Shown one piece after another: positions 1 through 5,418 of a stretch of DNA of 5,418 nucleotides. Position 1 is the stretch's first letter; every line of letters begins with the position of its first letter. Source of the DNA: Bacteroidota bacterium (GTDB lineage: Bacteria; Bacteroidota; Bacteroidia; Bacteroidales; Cfx3-03); contig JAUZOX010000212.1 of the NCBI GenBank assembly GCA_030706265.1, forward strand, positions 1-5,418, in the 5' to 3' direction. A program made the translations under genes and the position numbers. Below the pieces are notes generated by a model. That model was not told the origin of the DNA. It did not search any database and saw nothing but the letters and a program-made list of their open reading frames with translations.

Positions 1-747
1 TCCTACAAAAACATGGGCTTAAATGTAAAGGGTGTTCGTGCGGGAGACCGTTTTCTCTCACAGTTGTCGGGCGTGGTCGATCCCGAGAAAAAACGCAAAG
101 CCATCGGCAGGGTCTTTATCGAAGTCTTCGATCAGGAAGCGCACCAAATTGAGGACGTGGTTTGGTTGGCTCAGGGAACGATTTATCCCGACGTTATCGA
201 ATCCGTCTCGGTTAAAGGACCTTCGGCAACCATTAAAAGCCATCACAATGTCGGGGGGTTGCCCGACTTCATGAAACTCAAAATCGTAGAGCCGCTCAAA
301 AGCCTGTTCAAAGATGAGGTACGCAGGGTAGGAAAAGAACTGAACATTGATCCGGATATCTTAAACCGGCATCCTTTTCCCGGACCGGGATTGGGAATCC
401 GGATCCTGAGTGATGTTACGGCCGAAAAGGTGCGCATACTTCAGGAAGCCGATGATATCTTCATCAGTTCCTTAAAATCGGCTGATTTGTATCATAAAGT
501 CTGGCAGGCCGGCGTCATTTTACTGCCGGTACAAAGCGTAGGGGTCATGGGTGATGAACGTACTTACGAAAATGTAGTCGCTCTCCGTGCCGTTGGATCG
601 ACCGATGGAATGACGGCAGACTGGTCACACCTTCCTTACGAGTTTTTAGCCAAAGTCTCCAATGACATTATCAACAAGGTGAAGGGCGTAAACCGGGTTG
701 TATACGATATCAGTTCAAAACCGCCTGCAACAATAGAATGGGAATAA
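1..747 (+). CDS. guaA: GMP synthase (glutamine-hydrolysing), C-terminal half, 5' partial
   Basis: GMP synthase makes GMP from XMP, ATP and glutamine, the last step of guanine nucleotide synthesis, in the cytosol. The frame is open from base 1, giving 248 residues. The full enzyme is usually a little over 500 residues, so the glutamine amidotransferase domain and the SGGVDS-type P-loop of the ATP pyrophosphatase domain lie off the left edge. Visible here are the rest of the pyrophosphatase domain (LAQGTIYPDVIES at fragment residues 56-68, IKSHHNVGGLP at 78-88) and the C-terminal dimerisation domain (RHPFPGPGLG at 123-132, SVGVMGDERTYENVV at about 179-193). The protein ends in the family's hallmark SKPPATIEWE. 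The ATG at base 13 is an internal methionine, not the start, because conserved sequence continues to the window edge. No frameshift or missing residue is seen in the visible part. The next gene follows after 12 bases on the same strand. Confidence 0.97.
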   Translation, partial: SYKNMGLNVKGVRAGDRFLSQLSGVVDPEKKRKAIGRVFIEVFDQEAHQIEDVVWLAQGTIYPDVIESVSVKGPSATIKSHHNVGGLPDFMKLKIVEPLKSLFKDEVRRVGKELNIDPDILNRHPFPGPGLGIRILSDVTAEKVRILQEADDIFISSLKSADLYHKVWQAGVILLPVQSVGVMGDERTYENVVALRAVGSTDGMTADWSHLPYEFLAKVSNDIINKVKGVNRVVYDISSKPPATIEWE

Positions 748-759
748 AATGAGATCATC

Positions 760-2499
760 ATGGCAAAACGGACGCTGTATTTGATTCTACTCTTCGGAAT
801 GATGTTCATGGTAACGATGCCCTGCTCAGCCCAGGACAATACCAAAAATGAACGTTCAAAGATCATTGAAAATCTTAGTGGAAGATCATTCTATATCCAT
901 TTTGTCAAAGAAGGTCAAACGCTTGAAAGTATTTCCAAACTCTACGAAGTACCGACCAGTGTGCTTGTCGAGAATAATCCCGACTTAAAAACAGGATTAA
1001 AAGCCGACATGATCCTTAAAATTCCCGTTAAAGATATTACGGAGACAACCGTGAAGCCGAAACCGGCGCCGGTACAGAAAAAGAAAGATTCAACAACCGC
1101 CGGAACGAATTCCGGGATTACCCGGGAGATCATCTATCAAATTAAACGAGGCGAGACGCTGTATGGCATAGCCAAAAGATACGACGTCAGCATGGACGAG
1201 ATTCTGAAGGTCAATCCCGGTATCTCCTCTTTCAGACCCGGAACCAAATTACATATTCCGGTTATTGAGCGCGGAACGGCTCAGCCGGCGGTATCCGAAC
1301 AAGCCAATAAACCCGTTGCGGTCAATAATCCAAAACCAGCTGAAGGAAAAGCACAGGAACCCAAAGTTGAACCTGTTGCTACTGCTTTAAATGATCTTGC
1401 TGTGAAGAAGGCAAATGGATCGTTCAAGGTCGCAATGTTGATTCCTTTCTATCTTGAGGAAATGGACAGCATCCTTGTCGATCAGCCTGAACCTAAATCA
1501 TTCGCCTTTTTGCAGTTCTATGAAGCCTCTTTATTGGCCATAGATTCCTTGCGTAAACAGGGAATGGATATCAGATTATATGTGTATGATTCGGATGATG
1601 ATGTTGGGGTAGAAAAGACGAAAGCCATTTTGCAAAGAAAAGAATTGGCAGATATGGATTTGATTGTTGGTCCTTTTTACGCTAAGTGTTTTGAAATCGC
1701 CTCAAAATTTGCAGGTGCCCATAAGATACCCATCGTTAATCCGTTGTCTAAGCGCAGTGAAATTATTGCGGCCAAACCCTGGGTCTTTAAAGTTCAGCCG
1801 AGCGCTACAAGCCAGATGAGAGAGGCTGCCGAATTTGTCAATAAGCACTTTGCATCTGCGAATCTGGTATTGGTTCGTTCCGATAAAGTGAAACTGGCAG
1901 CCGAAGCCACTGCTTTTAAGACCGAGCTGCAGCCTTTATTAAGAAAAGAGAACATGCCTTCAAACATTAGGGAGTCTTTTTTTAATATCGATAAAATTTC
2001 AGGTCTAAAACTGCGTCTCTCTACCACCAAACCCAATATACTGGTCGTATTGTCTAACGATGAAGTGTTCGTTACCAGTTTGATGCAAAATCTTGATCAG
2101 ATCAGCAGCAATTACGATTTGACCGTAATGGGGATGCCTTCGTGGGAACAGTTTAAGCTGGATATCAATCTGATGATGCATGTCAAGTTGCATCTTTTCA
2201 GCAATAAATATGTCGATTTTTCAAATGAACCCGTGCAGAAGTTCTCATCCAGGTTTATGCAAGACTACAGCACTCTTCCCCAGGTGAAGGATTACGGTTT
2301 TGACGGGTACGATATCACCTATTACTTTTTATCTTCCCTGATGAAATATGGACGCCAGTTTGGAAACCAGGTCGAAGAATATAATTATCAGGGTTTGCAG
2401 AATAGTTTCCATTTCCATAAGCTGGAGGGCGGTGGTTATGAAAATTCAGGCGTGAATTTTTATAAGTTTGAGAATAATAATCTGAAAAGGGTAGAGTAA
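760..2499 (+). CDS. Exported protein with two LysM domains and a periplasmic-binding-protein type I domain
   Basis: This 579-residue protein has a signal peptide: KR near the N-terminus, a hydrophobic core at residues 5-20, and a probable signal peptidase I site after CSA at 22-24. There is no lipobox, because TMPC does not fit one. Two LysM domains follow, at about 44-90 (GQTLESISKLYEVP...NNPDL...LKIPV) and 124-168 (GETLYGIAKRYDVS...VNPGI...LHIPV). They are joined and followed by Lys/Pro/Thr-rich linkers (about 91-120 and 170-215). Residues about 222-579 look like a type I periplasmic-binding fold (VAMLIPFY, LIVGPFY, IPIVNPLS, YGFDGYDITYYF), as in amino-acid ABC transporter binding proteins and the LpoA activator of penicillin-binding proteins. 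LysM is known to bind peptidoglycan glycan, so the protein probably sits at the wall in the periplasm. A transport or wall-synthesis role is inference; no permease or ATPase gene is nearby. ATG 760 is the first start after guaA's stop and begins the signal peptide. Co-transcription with guaA is likely. Confidence 0.9.
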   Translation: MAKRTLYLILLFGMMFMVTMPCSAQDNTKNERSKIIENLSGRSFYIHFVKEGQTLESISKLYEVPTSVLVENNPDLKTGLKADMILKIPVKDITETTVKPKPAPVQKKKDSTTAGTNSGITREIIYQIKRGETLYGIAKRYDVSMDEILKVNPGISSFRPGTKLHIPVIERGTAQPAVSEQANKPVAVNNPKPAEGKAQEPKVEPVATALNDLAVKKANGSFKVAMLIPFYLEEMDSILVDQPEPKSFAFLQFYEASLLAIDSLRKQGMDIRLYVYDSDDDVGVEKTKAILQRKELADMDLIVGPFYAKCFEIASKFAGAHKIPIVNPLSKRSEIIAAKPWVFKVQPSATSQMREAAEFVNKHFASANLVLVRSDKVKLAAEATAFKTELQPLLRKENMPSNIRESFFNIDKISGLKLRLSTTKPNILVVLSNDEVFVTSLMQNLDQISSNYDLTVMGMPSWEQFKLDINLMMHVKLHLFSNKYVDFSNEPVQKFSSRFMQDYSTLPQVKDYGFDGYDITYYFLSSLMKYGRQFGNQVEEYNYQGLQNSFHFHKLEGGGYENSGVNFYKFENNNLKRVE

Positions 2500-2572
2500 T
2501 ACAAATATCCTTTGTCCTGCTATTCAAAATATTAACATCCCTAAGCATCAAACAGAAAACAAGCTGTGCCTG

Positions 2573-2605
2573 AAAAAACTTTCCTGTTTTGGAGGTTGTT
2601 TTATT
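2573..2605 (+). terminator. Possible intrinsic terminator after the guaA-LysM pair
   Basis: An A-run (2573-2578) is followed by TTTCC (2580-2584), a TGTTTT loop (2585-2590), GGAGG (2591-2595) and a T-rich tail TTGTTTTATT (2596-2605). The core stem is only five pairs, two of them G-U. The A-run can pair with the T-tail around mismatches. It is in the right place for the upstream transcript, about 75 bases after the stop, but the stem is weak. It may be chance in AT-rich DNA. Confidence 0.3.
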
Positions 2606-2690
2606 ATTGATTGATTGTTAGCTGTTTGCATGATTGCAATCTCTTTATTCTTTTCAAACATTTAAGTCTTATTGTGGTTTCTTAAGGGGG

Positions 2691-2792
2691 ATGATGGCGG
2701 AAGACCATTCAAACTGTTTTCTATATACGCTTGAGTGTACTACGGGAATCCTAACTGGAAGAAAACTTGAATTGTTTATTGATTTAATTTAA
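2691..2792 (+). CDS. Questionable 33-codon reading frame just upstream of the cyclase
   Basis: ATG 2691 (or ATG 2694) opens a frame of 33 codons that stops at 2790-2792, five bases before the cyclase ATG and in a different frame. A run of five G (2686-2690) sits directly before the ATG. It is too close to serve 2691 normally and only three bases from 2694. The peptide begins MMAEDHSNCF and ends KLELFIDLI. It has no signal peptide, no membrane helix and no family I recognise. If translated, it could couple to cyclase translation, because the stop and start are so close. Frames this short are common by chance, so I rate it as unlikely to be a real gene. Confidence 0.18.
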   Translation: MMAEDHSNCFLYTLECTTGILTGRKLELFIDLI

Positions 2793-2797
2793 AACTT

Positions 2798-4744
2798 ATG
2801 TCTCAGAATCGACAGCTCGCTGCTATTATGTTTACCGATATCGTTGGATATACAGCATTAATGGGGGAGGATGAACAAAAAACATTTGAGTTGCTGAATA
2901 AGAACCGGGAGCTTCAGAAACCAATCATAGAACAATATAATGGCCGGTGGATAAAGGAATTAGGTGACGGAGTACTGGTTTGCTTTACAACGGTTTCGGA
3001 TGCTGTAAATGCAGCCGTCAAAATCCAGGAAGCCAGTAATATCACAAAGGATTTTCAATTGCGCATCGGCATTCATCTGAGTGAAGTCGTATTTGAAAAT
3101 GAGGATGTTTTTGGGGATGGGGTCAATATTGCCTATCGCATTCAATGTGCTGCAAGTCCGGGATGTATCTATATCTCTGAATCGGTATATCATAATGTTT
3201 CAAATAACAGCAATATTCAGACGATGTTTGTAAAAGAGGAATCTTTCAAGAATGTCAAGGTACCGGTGCGCATATATGAAGTAATGACTGAAAATCATCA
3301 ACAAGCTCCTGAATATACTGAAACCGATAAAATGATGCTGAATCCGGTTTTTGAAAAAAGCATTGCCGTGTTGCCTTTTGTCAATATGAGCAACGACCCG
3401 GAACAGGAATACTTCACTGACGGAATTTCAGAAGCAATCATCAATACCCTTGTCCAAATTAAGGGATTAAAAGTCGCAGGCCGTACTTCTGCTTTTAGTT
3501 TTAAGAATAAGACTGTAGACTTACGGACCATTGGTGAAAAGCTGAATGTCAATACGATCCTGGAAGGAAGCGTTCGTAAATCCGGAAACCGTATCCGGAT
3601 CACTGCACAGTTGATTGAAGTTTCTACCGGATTTCAATGGTGGTCAAAAATGTTTGACCGGGAGCTGGATGATGTGTTCATCATTCAGGATGAAATAGCC
3701 AATGCTATTCTTGAAAAGTTGCAGATCACTCTGGCCGAGAAAACTACAGATGTTAAAGATCGGATTCATACTACAAATATAGAAGCTTATCAGTTGTATC
3801 TCAAAGGAATGTCTTTATTCTACAAAAGGGGTGTCCACATGTTTGAGGGTTTGAAATGCTTCGAGAATGCACTCATTATTGAACCTGATTATGCATTGGC
3901 TTTGGCCGGTGTGGCCGATAGTTATACGATGCTTTGTTTGCACAGCTACCTGCCGCCAGAAGAAGCCTGGCCAAAAGCAACGGCTGCAATAAATCGAGCA
4001 GTTCAATTTGGTCCCGACCTTGCCGAGGTTCACAATGCAATTGCAACCATTGCTCTGTTGTTTGAACGTAACTGGGAAAAAGCCGGAAAAGAGTATTTGA
4101 AAGCAGTGGAACTTAATCCGCATTACCTGCAGGCGCATTGTTGGTATGCTTTGTTTTATCTGCAGGTTTTAAAACCACAGGATCACGAGGCACTCAAACA
4201 TGCGCGTTTGGCTATCGAAAAGGATCCTTTGTCTTCGTATGCCCAATCAATCGTCAGCCATATTGCTTCAAACGAAGGTTTGCATGAAGAAGCCATCAGT
4301 GCGGGCAAGAGAAGTGTCGAGTACGATGAGGATTCTTTTACTGCCTGGTATTATCTGGCTTACAGCAATCATTGTGCCGGCAATATTGAAACGGCAATTC
4401 AGGCTTACAAACAAGCCATCAACATCTCCGGACGTCACAATTGGGCCTTGACCTCTTTATTGTCTCTTTTGATGGAATCATCAGATTATCAGCAAGTACA
4501 GGAAGCTAAATTCCTTTATAAAGAGCTGCAGATAAAGGCAAAGATAAGTTATGTTTCGCCCTCACTTCTTGCCACAGCTTCAGCCGCAATCGGTAACCAG
4601 GAAGAAGCAGTCCAATACCTCCTCCATGCAATAGACCGGCACGATCCTTTTATTATCGAACTGATTCAGGAAAGGCAAGACAGCAAAGCCCTTCGCTCTA
4701 TTCCTGAGTTTAAGAAAATAATGATTGACAACGGATTACAATGA
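2798..4744 (+). CDS. Soluble class III adenylate/guanylate cyclase with TolB-N-like and TPR regions
   Basis: This 648-residue protein should make a cyclic nucleotide from ATP or GTP. The cyclase domain spans about residues 5-162. Against the well-studied class III enzymes, all key residues are present: metal-binding D14 (FTDIVGYT) and D57 (ELGDGV), purine-contacting K53 and D103 (DVFGDGVNIAYR), and transition-state N110 and R114. The K/D pair favours ATP, so cAMP is the likelier product. Residues about 187-318 resemble the TolB N-terminal domain (SIAVLPFVNMSND, YFTDGISEAI, LKVAGRTSAFSFK, ILEGSVRKSG). From about 328 to 625 there are helical TPR units (for example EYLKAVELNPHY and AIQAYKQAINIS). 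No signal peptide or membrane helix is visible, so the whole protein is probably cytosolic. An in-frame TGA at 2780-2782 makes ATG 2798 the earliest ATG start. The upstream bases are AT-rich without a Shine-Dalgarno sequence. Each chain has both halves of the active site, so it probably works as a homodimer. What TolB-N and the TPRs sense is unknown. Confidence 0.92.
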   Translation: MSQNRQLAAIMFTDIVGYTALMGEDEQKTFELLNKNRELQKPIIEQYNGRWIKELGDGVLVCFTTVSDAVNAAVKIQEASNITKDFQLRIGIHLSEVVFENEDVFGDGVNIAYRIQCAASPGCIYISESVYHNVSNNSNIQTMFVKEESFKNVKVPVRIYEVMTENHQQAPEYTETDKMMLNPVFEKSIAVLPFVNMSNDPEQEYFTDGISEAIINTLVQIKGLKVAGRTSAFSFKNKTVDLRTIGEKLNVNTILEGSVRKSGNRIRITAQLIEVSTGFQWWSKMFDRELDDVFIIQDEIANAILEKLQITLAEKTTDVKDRIHTTNIEAYQLYLKGMSLFYKRGVHMFEGLKCFENALIIEPDYALALAGVADSYTMLCLHSYLPPEEAWPKATAAINRAVQFGPDLAEVHNAIATIALLFERNWEKAGKEYLKAVELNPHYLQAHCWYALFYLQVLKPQDHEALKHARLAIEKDPLSSYAQSIVSHIASNEGLHEEAISAGKRSVEYDEDSFTAWYYLAYSNHCAGNIETAIQAYKQAINISGRHNWALTSLLSLLMESSDYQQVQEAKFLYKELQIKAKISYVSPSLLATASAAIGNQEEAVQYLLHAIDRHDPFIIELIQERQDSKALRSIPEFKKIMIDNGLQ

Positions 4745-4761
4745 TATGCCGTAATTAGCCT

Positions 4762-5223
4762 TTAATCGTCATTGCGATCCATCTGACGCTTCATGTCTTT
4801 GGTCTTAAGGGCTTCACGTTTATCGTAAAGTTTCTTCCCCTTGGCTATGGCAATAACTAACTTGGCTAATCCTTTCTCATTAACAAACATTCGGACAGGA
4901 ATGATGGTAAGCCCCTTTTCTTTGGTCTTCGTAAATATCTTGTTCAGCTCCCGTCTAGTCAGCAGAAGCTTGCGATCATGTTTGGGTTCATGATTGGCAT
5001 AGGTGCCAAACTTATATTCCGCAATGTTCATGTTACGGATAAAGAGCTCATTTCCAACAAATGCACAATAGGCTTCCGCAAGACTCACTTTGCTTTCTCT
5101 GACCGATTTGATTTCAGTACCGGTTAGTACAATACCTGCTTCGTACTGCTCCAGGAGAAAATATTCAAAAGACGCAGACTTGTTCTTGATATTGATGTTA
5201 CTATTGTTTCTTTTGTCAGGCAT
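4762..5223 (-). CDS. smpB: SsrA-binding protein SmpB
   Basis: SmpB binds tmRNA and places it in the A site of stalled ribosomes for trans-translation, which frees the ribosome and tags the unfinished peptide for degradation. The 153-residue product matches the family's usual length. It shows NIKNKSASFEYF (residues 11-22), AGIVLTGTEIKSVR (29-42), the RKLLLTRREL segment (84-93), GLTIIPVRMFVNEKGLAKL (104-122), GKKLYDKRE (129-137), and a charged C-terminal tail that in the family folds into a helix near the decoding centre. The frame is open upstream to another ATG at 5277, but I chose ATG 5223. It gives the normal N-terminus, and a promoter match lies inside the extra 54 bases. There is no Shine-Dalgarno sequence. 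The gene converges on the cyclase with 17 bases between stops. I see no ssrA (tmRNA) gene in the window. Confidence 0.97.
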   Translation of the reverse strand: MPDKRNNSNINIKNKSASFEYFLLEQYEAGIVLTGTEIKSVRESKVSLAEAYCAFVGNELFIRNMNIAEYKFGTYANHEPKHDRKLLLTRRELNKIFTKTKEKGLTIIPVRMFVNEKGLAKLVIAIAKGKKLYDKREALKTKDMKRQMDRNDD

Positions 5224-5240
5224 TGTACCAAATTGAGATG

Positions 5241-5270
5241 CAAAGTTAATCCGAATAAGTGAAAAATCAA
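5241..5270 (-). promoter_or_regulatory. Bacteroidota-type promoter of smpB
   Basis: Read on the minus strand, TTG (5270-5268), 19 bases, then TAACTTTG (5248-5241) match the Bacteroidota primary sigma-factor consensus TTG/TTTG, 17-23 bases, TAnnTTTG. The -7 box ends 17 bases before the smpB ATG at 5223, so transcription would start within about the last 10-15 bases before it, leaving a very short leader. That rules out ATG 5277 as a start for transcripts made here. The match is by eye; no start-site data are available. Confidence 0.7.
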
Positions 5271-5277
5271 TGGCCAA

Positions 5278-5418
5278 ACTTTCAGTGGCAGGCCATTCCC
5301 GGAAATAGGTATGGAGGATAAATGAAAAGCAGCGTTCTTAAAAAAAAGGCAACTATTATCGCGGCTTCATCATACCTGGAAGCGGAAGACACGATCATTT
5401 TAGTATGAACAAAGCGAA
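5278..5418. other. Unassigned right edge, upstream of smpB
   Basis: I recognise no gene in these 141 bases. On the plus strand a GGAGG (5313-5317) lies four bases before ATG 5322, which opens a 28-codon frame (MKSSVLKKKATIIAASSYL...) stopping at 5406-5408. Another ATG at 5405 (MNKA...) is still open at the edge and could be the start of a gene divergent from smpB. On the minus strand a frame open from the window edge to a stop at 5282-5284 encodes a hydrophobic stretch (AFFLRTLLFIYPPYLFPG). It could be the tail of an upstream membrane protein or chance. A run of eight A (5340-5347) lies within. None of the three is supported enough to call. Confidence 0.35.

Larger units (their letters stand above)
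2500..2797. other. AT-rich intergenic region between the LysM gene and the cyclase gene
   Basis: This 298-base spacer has no convincing long reading frame. It holds a small hairpin right after the LysM stop (ACAAA at 2501-2505, TTTGT at 2511-2515), a weak terminator-like hairpin (2573-2605), three tandem ATTG units (2606-2617), a five-base inverted repeat TTGCA/TGCAA (2626-2639) overlapping the palindrome GATTGCAATC (2632-2641), and a G-rich patch (2686-2690) leading into a 33-codon frame that ends five bases before the cyclase start. The cyclase promoter must lie here or further upstream, but I find no good TTG/TAnnTTTG pair. The nearest is TACGCTTG at 2726-2733, which has one mismatch and no upstream TTG at the right distance. 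Confidence 0.6.

Noticed and set aside
13..15. ATG 13 as the start of a short GuaA-like protein
   Set aside because: Conserved GuaA sequence continues to base 1, so the gene is cut by the window rather than starting here.
2606..2617. Three tandem ATTG units
   Set aside because: Too short to treat as a functional repeat in AT-rich spacer DNA.
2726..2733. TACGCTTG as a -7 box for the cyclase
   Set aside because: It has one mismatch to TAnnTTTG and no TTG at the required distance upstream.
2785..2792. TAATTTAA as a -7 box for the cyclase
   Set aside because: It is five bases from the ATG, leaving almost no leader, and does not end in TTTG; it is ordinary AT-rich sequence before a Bacteroidota start.
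3815..4138. A 107-codon open frame on the minus strand inside the cyclase gene
   Set aside because: It lies opposite the TPR region of a clear gene and has no recognisable domain; composition explains it.
4200..4451. An 83-codon plus-strand frame inside the cyclase gene
   Set aside because: It overlaps conserved TPR coding sequence in another frame and shows no family features.
5282..5418. Minus-strand open frame with a hydrophobic stretch as the end of a membrane protein
   Set aside because: Only about 45 codons are visible, no family is recognisable, and the T-run it includes biases it towards Phe/Leu; kept only as a remark on the right edge.
1..5418. A new defence, mobile or CRISPR-like system
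   Set aside because: No transposase, integrase, terminal repeats, repeat-spacer array, toxin-antitoxin pair or effector fusion is seen; the cyclase lacks the neighbours of nucleotide-based antiphage systems.

Overview
The window most likely comes from a member of the Bacteroidota. Three things point there. The GuaA and SmpB sequences look like those of that phylum. The gene starts lack Shine-Dalgarno sequences and are AT-rich. A sequence matching the Bacteroidota sigma-factor consensus (TTG, 19 bases, TAnnTTTG) lies just upstream of smpB. I cannot place it below phylum from the sequence alone.

Layout: (1) Bases 1-747 hold the 3' half of guaA (GMP synthase), cut by the left edge. (2) After a 12-base gap on the same strand comes a 579-residue exported protein with two LysM domains and a periplasmic-binding-protein type I domain; it is probably co-transcribed with guaA. 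(3) Bases 2500-2797 are a 298-base AT-rich spacer with a weak terminator-like hairpin, a small inverted repeat and a questionable 33-codon reading frame. (4) Bases 2798-4744 encode a 648-residue soluble signalling protein: a class III nucleotide cyclase domain with all six canonical catalytic residues, a TolB-N-like segment and a long TPR region. (5) Converging on it, with only 17 bases between the stop codons, is smpB on the minus strand (start at 5223), with its promoter at 5241-5270. (6) The last ~140 bases hold no gene I can identify.

The genes do not form one pathway. guaA (purine synthesis) and smpB (ribosome rescue) are housekeeping genes; the LysM protein is an envelope protein; the cyclase is an independent signalling gene. 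I see no mobile element, CRISPR array, RNA gene or defence system. The least explained items are the cyclase/TolB-N/TPR fusion, which lacks any membrane segment, and the LysM/binding-protein fusion beside guaA. Both are recognisable architectures with unknown ligands or outputs, so I do not claim a new system.
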